From assembly GCA_029224965.1 (NCBI GenBank), contig JAQXVO010000020.1:152546-216545 (forward strand): a DNA stretch of 64,000 nt, given 5' to 3'. Below are positions 26,913 through 35,701 of the stretch, one piece after another (the stretch's first letter is position 1; each line of letters starts with the position of its first letter). Source of the stretch: Lachnospiraceae bacterium. GTDB lineage: Bacteria > Bacillota > Clostridia > Lachnospirales > Lachnospiraceae. Made by a program: the position numbers and the translations under genes. The notes beneath the pieces were generated by a model that did no database searches, had not been told where the DNA came from, and was given only the letters and a program-made list of their open reading frames with translations.

Positions 26913-27794
26913 TCAATTTTCTTCGTCTGTCTTGATATGGGCGAAAATCGTCCGGATCGCAACAATCACGACAACACCTAACATAATGAGAACGACCGAA
27001 GATGCATTGGCTATGCCGTACTTATTGTTTCTCATCTTGTTGTAGAGATAGAGAACAATAACAGAGGTCTTGTTGGCCGGTCCGCCATTGGTCAGGAGGT
27101 AGATATTCTCGAAGGTTCTGAGTCCGAAGACCGCTGCCAGAAGGACGCAGGTCTGAATGGAGGACTTGATCATGGGAATGGTGATATAGAAATCGATCTG
27201 AAGCTCTGAGGCTCCGTCGATCCGGGCTGCCTCATAGTAGTCTTCCGGCACATTGGCGATACCGGCCATGATGATGGTCATGTAATAGCCGATGTAGAAA
27301 AGTCCGTAGATCAGAACACAGGGAAAGGCGGTCTTGGGATTTCCCAGCCAGTTGGTCGCGTATTTGCCGAGGCCGATGGCCTTTAAAATACCGTTTAAGA
27401 GACCGTAGTCACTGTTATAGACAGCGCCCCACATGGCTGCAAGAGCAACACCCGAAATAACCTGAGGGAGGAAATATACGGTACGGAAGAATTTCCATCC
27501 TCTCGGCTGCTTGGACAGGATCATGGCCATAAGAAGGGCCAGACCTACCTGAACGACGACTGCACAGACGGCCCAGATTACGTTGTTTCTCAGGCTGTGA
27601 ATAAAAACCGGATCCGAGAGGATCTTCTTATAGTTTTCAATTCCGTTAAAGACCGGAGCTGTAATTCCGTTCCATTCGGTGAAGCTTCGAACAATGACAT
27701 AGAACACCGGATAGATGAAGAACACTGCAAACAGAAAAACTGCCGGCAGAAGGAAGATACAGATACCGATCCTGGCTTCTTTGTTCAGTTTCAT
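26913..27794 (-). CDS. Sugar ABC transporter permease (MalF type), second system
   Basis: A 293-residue CUT1 permease with six membrane segments beginning ICIFLLPAVFLFAVFFIYPVF. The EAA loop reads DYYEAARIDGASELQ followed by TIPMIKSS. The start at 27794 has AAAGGGG upstream. It is separated from the binding-protein gene by a hairpin that should reduce permease expression relative to the binding protein. Confidence 0.9.
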   Translation of the reverse strand: MKLNKEARIGICIFLLPAVFLFAVFFIYPVFYVIVRSFTEWNGITAPVFNGIENYKKILSDPVFIHSLRNNVIWAVCAVVVQVGLALLMAMILSKQPRGWKFFRTVYFLPQVISGVALAAMWGAVYNSDYGLLNGILKAIGLGKYATNWLGNPKTAFPCVLIYGLFYIGYYMTIIMAGIANVPEDYYEAARIDGASELQIDFYITIPMIKSSIQTCVLLAAVFGLRTFENIYLLTNGGPANKTSVIVLYLYNKMRNNKYGIANASSVVLIMLGVVVIVAIRTIFAHIKTDEEN

Positions 27795-27881
27795 ATTTGA
27801 ATCCCCTTTGAAGTACTTGTAAACTGCCTTTCAATCGCTTAATCAACTGCTTTTGAACAGCAATTTTCGAATTTTCAGATA

Positions 27882-27913
27882 AAAAATGCCGGCTGCGGCA
27901 TTGGCAGCCGGCG
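27882..27913 (-). terminator. Attenuator between binding-protein and permease genes
   Basis: GCCGGCTGC and GCAGCCGGC (27888-27896 with 27904-27912) form a perfect stem followed on the minus strand by ATTTTTTA. Its place directly after the binding-protein stop, but inside the operon, suggests partial termination to keep the binding protein in excess. Confidence 0.85.
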
Positions 27914-27921
27914 TCATACTT

Positions 27922-29193
27922 TTATTCCTCGTTGTCAGCTTTCAGTGTCTCTACGAAAGTCTTGGCATCGATCGATCCGGAAAGGAAGGACTCCAGCTGC
28001 GGAGAAAGGTCATTTGCGCAGGTGGTAGATACGGAACTCTCGAAGGAAGGAATCAGAACCTTGGCACTGTCACGGAGCTTCAGAATCTCGCTGACATAGG
28101 CATTGTCAACGGTATTTTCCTTGGGAACAAAGACGGAACCGGAGGAATTGGAAAGCTCGGTCAGACGATCGGCATCGGTGACATAGGTCATGAATGCCTC
28201 GACGGCCTTCTGCTTTGCCTTATCTTTTACGGCACCGGAAAGAATGTAGGCCTGGGTGTACTGTATGATGGTATTGCCGGGGCCTGCAGAGAACTTCAGG
28301 TTGTCATAGACACCGTCAGCCGCATTCTGCTGAATGTTGGAAAGGATCCAGGTTCCATTGGTGTAGACTGCTGTCTCCTGGTTGAAGAAATGTGCGTTGA
28401 CATCCTTGGCCTGGGCGCCGATGGCATCGGAAGGAGCATAGCCGTAGACTTCCTTGAGCCAGTTGGCGGCATCGATAAAGTCATTCTCATTCCACTTTCC
28501 GGAAATGGCATCAGCACCGCCCTTCTCGCCAAGTGCATAGGTGTACCAGAGCATTGCAGTCCAGGCATTGGATGCTGTCATGAAGGATGCAGGTGTGGAA
28601 ACGCCGGAAGCCTTCAGCTTGTCGAAGGTCTCAATATATTCGTCTGTAGTGGTCGGAAGGTCTGTAATACCTGCCTTCTCAAGAAGAGAACCATTCCAGA
28701 TAACCGGAACAACGGCCGCTTCCCAGGGAAGTGCGTAGTTCTTGCCGTCGACCTGCTCGTTTTTCAGAACGCCGTCCGAATATTTGCTCTTCATATCATC
28801 ACCGGACAGGAAATCGGTCAGATCCAGAACCTTGCCCGACTGGGAATAAAGCTCTACATCCGCCTTGGTCTTTACCGAGAAGAGATCCGGTGCGTCTCCG
28901 GAGGAGATGCTGGTCCGGATATAATCGGCATAGGCGTCATAGTCCGTGTAGTCCTTGATTGTGATGTGGTATTTGCCTTCATTTTCCGAATTGAAGCCAT
29001 CGACAATCTTCTTGAATCCCTCTGCCTTGGAGTCTGTGCCAACCCAGATGCAGGGGAAAGTCAGATCGACTTCGCCGCTGCTGCTCGAGCTGTCTTTCGA
29101 CGAGCTGGAGCTCTTCTTCGATGAACCGCAGCCGGCAAACAAGGCCGCAACCATCGAAACCCCTAAAAGTGCTGCAAGAAGTTTCTTTCTCAT
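27922..29193 (-). CDS. Extracellular sugar-binding lipoprotein, second ABC system
   Basis: A 423-residue binding protein. The signal ends in the lipobox LFAGC with Cys about residue 21, followed by a Ser/Lys-rich linker (GSSKKSSSSSKDSSSSSGE) anchoring it outside the membrane. The body is a family 1 solute-binding fold (DAPDLFSVKTKADVELYSQSG, YALPWEAAVVPVIWN). The start has AAAAGGGGG. It is the first gene of the importer - EamA - GH31 operon. Its ligand is inferred, not shown, to be a sulfoquinovose-type glycoside. Confidence 0.88.
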   Translation of the reverse strand: MRKKLLAALLGVSMVAALFAGCGSSKKSSSSSKDSSSSSGEVDLTFPCIWVGTDSKAEGFKKIVDGFNSENEGKYHITIKDYTDYDAYADYIRTSISSGDAPDLFSVKTKADVELYSQSGKVLDLTDFLSGDDMKSKYSDGVLKNEQVDGKNYALPWEAAVVPVIWNGSLLEKAGITDLPTTTDEYIETFDKLKASGVSTPASFMTASNAWTAMLWYTYALGEKGGADAISGKWNENDFIDAANWLKEVYGYAPSDAIGAQAKDVNAHFFNQETAVYTNGTWILSNIQQNAADGVYDNLKFSAGPGNTIIQYTQAYILSGAVKDKAKQKAVEAFMTYVTDADRLTELSNSSGSVFVPKENTVDNAYVSEILKLRDSAKVLIPSFESSVSTTCANDLSPQLESFLSGSIDAKTFVETLKADNEE

Positions 29194-29316
29194 GCCTAAA
29201 TACCCCCTTTTGTGTTTAAGACTTTTAAGAAAAACTACTCTTCAAAGTGAAAAAATGCCGCAATTTTGTCTCACATTTCTAGCATATCGGCATGTTTTCC
29301 CCTCTTTCTGATAAAC

Positions 29317-29345
29317 AGAATAGCAGTTTCATGTTAATTTTTCAA
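29317..29345 (-). promoter_or_regulatory. Promoter of the second ABC importer operon
   Basis: On the minus strand TTGAAA (29345-29340) and TATTCT (29322-29317) are 17 bp apart, about 125 bp before the binding-protein start. Just upstream (29347-29361) lies an AT-rich stretch with TTAATTA that partly resembles the shared element of the two sulfoquinovose operons. Confidence 0.6.
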
Positions 29346-29434
29346 GTGTTTTAATTAATATATTCAAATGAAATTTGATAGGAGGAATATTGGGCTTTCC
29401 GCCGGTTTTCTGCAGGAAAAAATGGCAGGAAAAT

Positions 29435-31333
29435 TTACCGGCGGAGGGCGCTGATCGCCGCTGTTTCCCAGGCGTGCCGGCTCAGTTCCTCTGCAGACGG
29501 GATTCTGCCGACCACATTCTGATTGAGCCAATTCATGGAAATAATCTCTTCCCTGGACAGTCTTCTGCCCTCTGCGGAAATGACAGTATGGTCCTGCAGG
29601 GTGATCTTTCCCTCAAAGGGATGGAAGGAATCCTCGGCAATCAGCTTCTTAAAGGTAGCCGCAAGCCTTCTGGAACTGTCTGAAAGATGGGGCGACAGGA
29701 TCAGATCCACTACACCTGATGGAAGGCCGAACCAGTAATTGAAGGATCTGGAGGATCCGCCGTTTCTTCTATCATAGGATCCGTCCAGAACGGAGGCAAG
29801 GATTTTCTCATAATAGCAGCCCCAGTTCCATACCGGTGCGGCCAGATTCACAATTGTTCCGTTCGACTTTCTAAGAAATAGCCCGTATTCCCGGGTCTGT
29901 TTCTCCGGTTTGATCAGGTCATGGCCGGAAATGACAGAAATCGATTTGATTTCTTCCTCCATTTCCGGATCCGGAACCCTGAGGGTATTCCAGCGGAGAT
30001 AGACCCTGGCTTTGGGATCAATCAATGAAGCCCCGATAGCAAAGGCATTGATGTTGGAAATAGTGCCATAGATCGGATAATTTGCCAGATAGGCGATCCT
30101 GTGATCTTCTGCTGCCTGGGCTGCCAGCATGCCCAGAAGAAATTTGACCTCATACATGCGGCTGTAATAGGTCCGGACTGCTCCTGAAGGAAGATTCAGA
30201 GAGCAGTTCAGAAAGCGGACATGCGGATAATGAATCGCTGCCTGACTGGTCTCTGGCATCATTGCCGGCGAGGCTGTAAAAACAACTTCTGCTCCCTCTT
30301 CCACTGCCTGGTCAATGGCCTGCCGAAGTTTTTCTCCGTTCCCGACCGCATTCTTCATCATGGTCTTAACTTTCCCCTGAAAGACCTCTTCCACATGATT
30401 CCGGCCCAGCTCATGGCCGTAAAGCCAGCCGGACCTTCGGAAGTCACTGTCATAAAGGAAGGCTGCCCTGAGCGGATGATCGGCAGAGTAGGAAGGGCGG
30501 ATGAACACCGGCCGGTACTCTCCTTCTCCCTCTTGCAGAGTGAACTGGCGGGAGGGGAGATTTTCTGCAGAGAATTCGCCCCAGAGCTTCCCAATCCGGG
30601 CACGAAGAAGCTCCGTGCTTTCTGATAGAATGCTGTCCAGTGGATAGAAATCCAGGAAGACCAGGAAGGCATCCCCTATGGTAAAGTCCTCCTTCTGGCC
30701 GAAGGTCCTGTACTGATCGGCAAAGGTCAGATAGGCATTTCGAAGAAGACTGGTCTTGTCAGCAGGCCAGGGATTCAGGCAGTTTTCTCCCATACGGCCG
30801 GCCAGGTCCCGAAAACGGCCGCGGGCCGAGAAATAGATCTCATTAATCCCGCTTGCCCTGGAGAAATCATTGAATTCATAATAGATCTCAACCTCTGGGC
30901 TTCCGTCCCGGGCCGGCAGAAGACGGAAGACGTCTGCAGTCACGGTCACTGCCCCGAAATAGCGGAGAACAGACACCCGTTTATTTCCCTCTGCCACATA
31001 GTATTTCCGGAGATATTCGTAAACCCTGATAGGATCCGAAATGCCCTGGCGGTCCTGGTAATGGTAGACATTTTCCCATTTTCTGGCAAATTCCGACTTT
31101 TCGGACAGGACCGGATAGAAATCCCGGGAGAAAGATCGAGCCCGAAGGCGGGTCAGAGTCCCTGCGATCTCATCCAGTGGAATTTCCTCCTGTCCCATGG
31201 GGATCTCCTTCAGACGGTGGATATCCCCGGCAGCCTCTTCCAGAGAAAGAAGGGTCGTTCTTTTTCCTGTTAAAAGCGCTGTTCTCTGGGAACGCAGACC
31301 AAGTTTTCTGGCTTTCGGATAATAGATCAGCAT
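29435..31333 (-). CDS. Cytosolic BMP-domain protein with ParB-like N-terminus, copy 2
   Basis: A 632-residue paralog of the 17.9-kb protein with the same layout. The N-terminal ParB-like part shows IPLDEIAGT, GISDPIRVYEYL and YYVAEGNKRVSVLR, and the C-terminal BMP/Med-like part shows LYGHELGRNHVEEV, YYSRMYEVKFLLGMLAAQ, ANYPIYGTISNINAFAIGASLIDPKARVYL and INMNWLNQ-type closing motifs (here ISMNWLNQNVVGRIPS). There is no signal peptide or membrane segment. The start has AGGGGGATATCT upstream. It sits between the ABC importer operon and the divergent ROK regulator, which hints at a role in sensing for this locus; the function is unknown. Confidence 0.75.
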   Translation of the reverse strand: MLIYYPKARKLGLRSQRTALLTGKRTTLLSLEEAAGDIHRLKEIPMGQEEIPLDEIAGTLTRLRARSFSRDFYPVLSEKSEFARKWENVYHYQDRQGISDPIRVYEYLRKYYVAEGNKRVSVLRYFGAVTVTADVFRLLPARDGSPEVEIYYEFNDFSRASGINEIYFSARGRFRDLAGRMGENCLNPWPADKTSLLRNAYLTFADQYRTFGQKEDFTIGDAFLVFLDFYPLDSILSESTELLRARIGKLWGEFSAENLPSRQFTLQEGEGEYRPVFIRPSYSADHPLRAAFLYDSDFRRSGWLYGHELGRNHVEEVFQGKVKTMMKNAVGNGEKLRQAIDQAVEEGAEVVFTASPAMMPETSQAAIHYPHVRFLNCSLNLPSGAVRTYYSRMYEVKFLLGMLAAQAAEDHRIAYLANYPIYGTISNINAFAIGASLIDPKARVYLRWNTLRVPDPEMEEEIKSISVISGHDLIKPEKQTREYGLFLRKSNGTIVNLAAPVWNWGCYYEKILASVLDGSYDRRNGGSSRSFNYWFGLPSGVVDLILSPHLSDSSRRLAATFKKLIAEDSFHPFEGKITLQDHTVISAEGRRLSREEIISMNWLNQNVVGRIPSAEELSRHAWETAAISALRR

Positions 31334-31653
31334 AGATATCCCCCTGATTCATCAAATTGTTTCGTATGATATCGAATATTTTTCGGTGCTTTCGTTATTT
31401 TTCATACACTCTGAGACTTTTGTCTGAGTTATAATATATCTCATATGGGAATTAAATCGAAATCGTTTACTGATAAGTTCCCTTCAATCATATAGAATAA
31501 AGGATAAACAGAAAGATATCAAAGAAAAAACTTTCGAAAGAGCCGATACATAAACCCGGCCAGAAAGTATATCGTTAAGAATAATTTAAGGTTCTCAGGC
31601 ATATAATGACGTAGGGGAAAATTACAGAACACCTTTATTAAGGGGGGCAGATT
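31334..31653. promoter_or_regulatory. Divergent control region of BMP-like copy 2 and ROK regulator
   Basis: This 320-bp AT-rich gap holds two TATAAT sequences on the plus strand (31430-31435 and 31602-31607). The second lies about 50 bp before the ROK start but has no good -35. An imperfect inverted repeat, CTGAGAC and GTCTGAG, lies at about 31411-31427 beside the first. I did not find the 13-bp element shared by the two sulfoquinovose operons here. Confidence 0.4.
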
Positions 31654-32901
31654 ATGGCAGGAAAAGACGGAATCAATATGCTGGATGTGAAGATCAGAAA
31701 CCGCTGCTCTATTCTGGAACTGATCTATCAATCCCGCCAGATCCCACGGAAGGATATTGCCAAGGCACTCGGGCTGACTCCGGCAGCGATCACACTCATT
31801 ACAAACGACCTGATCAAGGAAGGCATCCTGGTTGAAAAGGCAAAGAAGGAATCCCAGGCACGGGGACGAAGGGAGGTTCTCCTCGAAATCCAGGCCGAAA
31901 AGTTCAGTGTCATCGGCGTCAATATCACTCGGCACCATTATGAAATTCTCTGTACAGATCTATCAACGAAAGAGCTCTATCACAAGCGCGTCAGCACCAT
32001 AGAATTCCATTCGGATGCCAATCTCATCATGGATGCCATTGCAAAGACCATTGAAAAGGACATCCTCTCCTCTTCTGTTCTGAAGAAGAAGAAACTCTTA
32101 AGCATCGGTATTTCCACCCTTGGAATCGTTCAGACGGAGCTCGGCATCAGTCTGAATTCCTATGGCGTCTTCCATGGTAAGGCTGCCCTGAAGGACTTCT
32201 TTGAGAATCGTTTTTCCGTTCCGGTCATCGTCACCAATAATATCTGTGCCGATGCTCACGCTGAGGCTTTCCTGAAGAAGACTTCTGTTCAGAGCGGTTC
32301 TCTCCTTTTTATCAAATATGGACCGGGAATCGGATCTGCCATGATCCGGACCAGTGATTACTTCAACATTTATGACTATAAAGCCGTCCAGATTGGCCAC
32401 ACCATTACAGAGCCCTTCGGAAAGCCCTGTATCTGCGGCAACAGCGGCTGTCTGGAAACGGTTGTCAGCTATCCCAATGTCATAAGCGAACTCTATAACA
32501 TGATCAGTCCGGAGGCGACCCCGGAGCTCTATGAGGCCTGGAAGCATGTTCCCTTTAACCAGATGACTCTCAGGGATTCCGGCGAGGATCTGATGGAGCA
32601 CGTTTTCACAAGCTATGACAAAGGCAACGTCGTGGTCGGCCAGGAAATCCGCCGGATTCTCAGCAATATGGCCGTTGCCATCGAGAATGCCATCACTCTT
32701 TTAAATCCCCAGCGGGTCATCCTCTACGGCGGTGCCTTCCAGCACCGGAGATTCCGCGATGCCCTGCTGTCGCAGCTGTCAGTCTTCACGAGATCTCAGA
32801 AGGTCGGTATTTCCGAGTTCAATATGAAACTGGATGCCCTGGGCCCTGTCACTGCAGCAATTTCACTCTTCTTCCTGAACGGCGGACGGATTCCGGATTA
32901 G
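31654..32901 (+). CDS. ROK-family transcriptional regulator (NagC/XylR type)
   Basis: A 415-residue regulator. The N-terminal winged helix reads SILELIYQSRQIPRKDIAKALG and LTPAAITLITNDLIKEGIL (about residues 15-55). The ROK sugar-kinase-like domain follows, with the zinc motif CICGNSGCLETVV near residue 265 and a C-terminal PQRVILYGGAF. No other DNA-binding regulator is present in the 23-45 kb region, so it is the best candidate to control the two minus-strand sulfoquinovose operons. The start has AAGGGGGG upstream. Confidence 0.9.
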   Translation: MAGKDGINMLDVKIRNRCSILELIYQSRQIPRKDIAKALGLTPAAITLITNDLIKEGILVEKAKKESQARGRREVLLEIQAEKFSVIGVNITRHHYEILCTDLSTKELYHKRVSTIEFHSDANLIMDAIAKTIEKDILSSSVLKKKKLLSIGISTLGIVQTELGISLNSYGVFHGKAALKDFFENRFSVPVIVTNNICADAHAEAFLKKTSVQSGSLLFIKYGPGIGSAMIRTSDYFNIYDYKAVQIGHTITEPFGKPCICGNSGCLETVVSYPNVISELYNMISPEATPELYEAWKHVPFNQMTLRDSGEDLMEHVFTSYDKGNVVVGQEIRRILSNMAVAIENAITLLNPQRVILYGGAFQHRRFRDALLSQLSVFTRSQKVGISEFNMKLDALGPVTAAISLFFLNGGRIPD

Positions 32902-32954
32902 GATCCGCTTCCTTCAAAGTTTGAGAGCGTACCCGTCTGAATTTCGAATACTAA

Positions 32955-32990
32955 GAGGCGCCTGAGAAATTTCTCAGACGCCTCATTTTG
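32955..32990 (+). terminator. Terminator of the ROK gene
   Basis: GAGGCG, GAGAAATTTCTC and CGCCTC form a long near-perfect hairpin (32955-32984) followed by ATTTTG, between two convergent genes. Confidence 0.8.
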
Positions 32991-33105
32991 TGCATTCTTT
33001 CTATCAGGATATTCTTCGATATTTTCCTGTGATATGAAACAGCAGGCCATTACATGCACAACTCGGTAAATCGACATTTCCTGCTGATCCGTTTCGTGTC
33101 TGCCC

Positions 33106-34167
33106 TCAGACCATATAGCCGCGGATAACCTGTACAAGGTCATCATAGCCGCCCAGGAACTGGTTCAGGGTAGTGCGGAAACCGCCATAATTTACAAATT
33201 CCGACGGCTTCATACCATCTTCGCGGAAGGACTTGGCAAATTCCGGAATCTTTCTGAGCTCCTTCATGATTTCTTCCGGCACCGGATCATCAATCCGGGA
33301 CTTGACCTCAATGTCACAGGCCTCCAGGCGCTTCCACCACTTGTAGTTGATGGTTTGGGCCAGATCGCCGCCGATCAGCTGGCTCCAGTGATAATGATTG
33401 CGGTTGGCCGCAGAAAGCAGACGGGTCCGGTAGCCTCTCTCCTGATAGATCCGGTAGGCTTCCTTGATGACGGCTACGCCAGCCCATTCCAGCGCCTCGG
33501 GGTTTACAATCAGACCGGTTTCATTGCAGTACTTCTTCAGCCAGTCATCGGTCCGGCCGATCATAATGGTGCAGACCGGTCCCATATTCTCCGTCGGAAG
33601 GCCTTCGGCCTCCCGGCGCTTCAGTCCCCGCTCGACGGCTTCTGCTACTGCAACTGCCTGGGCAACCGTAAAGGAAACGGTCGCATTGGTCGAGGCTCCC
33701 CGATAGGTTGCTTCTTCAATGGCCCGTATGCCGGCCTCTGATGCTGGGATCTTGATCATCATGTTTTCGCCCAGGGAATTTAAGTGCATGGCCTGCTCGA
33801 CCATCTTCGATGCATTCCGGTAATATTTGGCATTGACCTGAATGGAGAGACGGCCTTTCTTTCCCTTATACTCCTCAAATTTCGGAAGCAGCTTCTTACT
33901 CCGGAGTGCTCCGACCTCATCGATCAGAGCCCAGGTAATCTCATCCTCGGTTGCTTCCGGCATATCTCTGATCAGCTTTTTTATCTCCGGCTCCCAGAGA
34001 TCCATCTCTTCTTTTACTACTGATCCGACAATGATGGGATTGGAGGTTGCCCCGACGATTCCTCGCTCAATGCCGTAATTCAGTTCCTCTTCTCCGCAGG
34101 AATCCATCCAGAGATCGGTCTGCGGGAATTTCCTAACACTTTCTGCAAGCTTTCCTAACTTTGCCAT
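33106..34167 (-). CDS. Transaldolase-family protein (large type)
   Basis: A 353-residue Schiff-base aldolase-fold protein. The N-terminal TDLWMDSCGE carries the catalytic Asp (about residue 22), GATSNPIIV the substrate loop, and MMIKIPASEAGI the Schiff-base Lys (about 139). STNATVSFTVAQAVAV supplies the usual Thr/Asn region. It is the last gene of the dehydrogenase - transketolase - RpiB - transaldolase operon. It could interconvert the sugar phosphates made by the transketolase, or cleave 6-deoxy-6-sulfofructose as in the sulfo-transaldolase pathway. The sequence alone does not separate these roles. Confidence 0.83.
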   Translation of the reverse strand: MAKLGKLAESVRKFPQTDLWMDSCGEEELNYGIERGIVGATSNPIIVGSVVKEEMDLWEPEIKKLIRDMPEATEDEITWALIDEVGALRSKKLLPKFEEYKGKKGRLSIQVNAKYYRNASKMVEQAMHLNSLGENMMIKIPASEAGIRAIEEATYRGASTNATVSFTVAQAVAVAEAVERGLKRREAEGLPTENMGPVCTIMIGRTDDWLKKYCNETGLIVNPEALEWAGVAVIKEAYRIYQERGYRTRLLSAANRNHYHWSQLIGGDLAQTINYKWWKRLEACDIEVKSRIDDPVPEEIMKELRKIPEFAKSFREDGMKPSEFVNYGGFRTTLNQFLGGYDDLVQVIRGYMV

Positions 34168-34265
34168 GTTCTGCCCCTTTTCTATCTGATGATATGGCTG
34201 TCATAAGTGTAAGCAGCGGATCCTCTGCACAGCCGGCACTCTTCAGATCCGCTCCTGGCAATAAT

Positions 34266-34949
34266 TCATGAATTTCCGACCGTGTTATCCCAGGCATTCT
34301 GGAATTTTTTCAGGCCGTAATCGGTAAAGGGATGATAGAAGCTGTCCTTATAGACCTGAAGGCCCGCAGTCACGATATCGACACCTGCCTTTGCCATCTC
34401 GGAAATCTGGCGTCCATTCCGGCAGGCTGCCGCAATGATCTCAGTATCATAGCCATAGATGGCATAGATCTCAGCGATCTCCTTGACATAGGTCTGGCCG
34501 TCATCACCGGAATTCTCCTTCCAGCCGATGAAGGGAGAGACAAATTTCGCGCCGATCCGGGCTGCCTGGATGGCCTGGGAAGGAGAAAATACCAGGGTCA
34601 CATTGGTCCGGATGCCCTCTTCCTCCAGCTTCTTTGCCGCGATCAGACCCTGCTCGCAGCAGGGAATCTTGATCACATAGTTCTCGCAGTAGGAGGAAAC
34701 CTTCCTTGCGGCCTCCATCATGTCCTCTGCAGTCGAAAGATGCGGGTTGATCTCAAATGAAACCGGGAACTTATCCTGCCCCTCCAGGCCGGCCTCCTTA
34801 ATAAAATCCGCCACCTCCTGCACGACCGTCAGAAACGGTTTGCCGGAATTCTTGATGTGATTGGGATTGGTCGTTACGCCGTCGATGCCGAAATTGTCAT
34901 AGGCATAACGGATCTCGTCGATTTTTCCACTGTCCAGAAAATATTTCAT
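34266..34949 (-). CDS. Small transaldolase / fructose-6-phosphate aldolase-like protein
   Basis: A 227-residue protein of the FSA/TalC-type transaldolase subfamily. MKYFLDSGKIDEI carries the catalytic Asp (residue 6), GVTTNPNHI the substrate loop and YVIKIPCCEQG the Schiff-base Lys (residue 94); IRTNVTLVFSPSQAIQAARIGAKFVSPF is the family's core. The ATG at 34949 was preferred to a GTG 12 bp upstream because of the spacing to GTGGGG. It lies between RpiB-like and large transaldolase genes. A second, distinct transaldolase in the same operon suggests that one acts on the sulfonated sugar and the other on phosphorylated intermediates (inference). Confidence 0.85.
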   Translation of the reverse strand: MKYFLDSGKIDEIRYAYDNFGIDGVTTNPNHIKNSGKPFLTVVQEVADFIKEAGLEGQDKFPVSFEINPHLSTAEDMMEAARKVSSYCENYVIKIPCCEQGLIAAKKLEEEGIRTNVTLVFSPSQAIQAARIGAKFVSPFIGWKENSGDDGQTYVKEIAEIYAIYGYDTEIIAAACRNGRQISEMAKAGVDIVTAGLQVYKDSFYHPFTDYGLKKFQNAWDNTVGNS

Positions 34950-35126
34950 CTCATACCCCACTTTCAGTCAGCTGATTGCTTTCATACTTGATTTTTATTT
35001 CAAAAGCTGGTTCCCCCGAACCCGATTTTTCTGTTTTTATCCGGACATGGATCCTTCAGCCTTCAGACAGGCACTTTCTAATTCCAAGTCATTTCAAAGA
35101 TCATACGTCCGGAATTCCTGTCCTGC

Positions 35127-35609
35127 TTACTCCTTGTAAATTTCCTTCTCATAGTCCTGAACCGTTGCGAAGGCACGGGTCAGGTTCTTCTGCCGCCAGT
35201 CCTCGAGATTCTCCAGGAAATCCGTGTTCAGGAAGGTATCCACGATATCGCAGCCGGCAAAAGATCCGGTGATCCAGCCGCCCATGGTCAGAACATTGGC
35301 ATTGTTGATGGCTCTGGCCTTCATGGCTGCATAGGTGTTCTCGCAGACTGCCGCATAGACATGAGGAAATTTATTGGCCACGATATTCATGCCCATGCCT
35401 GTGCCGCAGATCAGGATGCCGCGCTCAAATTCGCCGGTCGAAATCTTCGGTGCGACCTCGTGGGCAACCTCGTAATAGGGTCTTGGCTGGTCGGCGCTCT
35501 GGGTGCCGAGATCCGTGACCTCGTAGCCCTCCTCGATGAGATGTTTCTTTACGGCTTCCTTTAATTCAAATCCGGATCCGTCCGATCCGATAACGATTCT
35601 CTTATCCAT
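35127..35609 (-). CDS. RpiB/LacAB-family sugar isomerase
   Basis: A 160-residue isomerase of the ribose-5-phosphate isomerase B family. The catalytic Cys is kept in GILICGTGMGMNIVANK (residue 68). The N-terminal GSDHAG motif of the family reads GSDGSGFELK, so the usual His is missing, which may reflect a substrate other than a phosphorylated sugar. In the sulfo-transketolase pathway an RpiB-family enzyme isomerises 4-deoxy-4-sulfoerythrose to the ketose, and this gene lies exactly among the expected partners. The ribosome site AAGGAGG is strong. Confidence 0.85.
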   Translation of the reverse strand: MDKRIVIGSDGSGFELKEAVKKHLIEEGYEVTDLGTQSADQPRPYYEVAHEVAPKISTGEFERGILICGTGMGMNIVANKFPHVYAAVCENTYAAMKARAINNANVLTMGGWITGSFAGCDIVDTFLNTDFLENLEDWRQKNLTRAFATVQDYEKEIYKE

Positions 35610-35701
35610 TTTTCCTCCTTCTTGATCTATTTATCAGCCTGTTCGAAAGATAGACCGTTTCCAAGAGTATTCTCTTAGAACCCTGATTTTTTCAGCCGGT
35701 C

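Noticed and set aside
27886..29124. A 412-codon plus-strand frame opposite the ABC binding-protein gene
   Set aside because: The minus strand has lipobox, linker and solute-binding motifs; the plus-strand frame starts inside a terminator hairpin.
32955..32984. Palindrome after the ROK gene as an operator
   Set aside because: Its position after the stop codon, the long GC-rich stem and the following T-rich bases fit a terminator.
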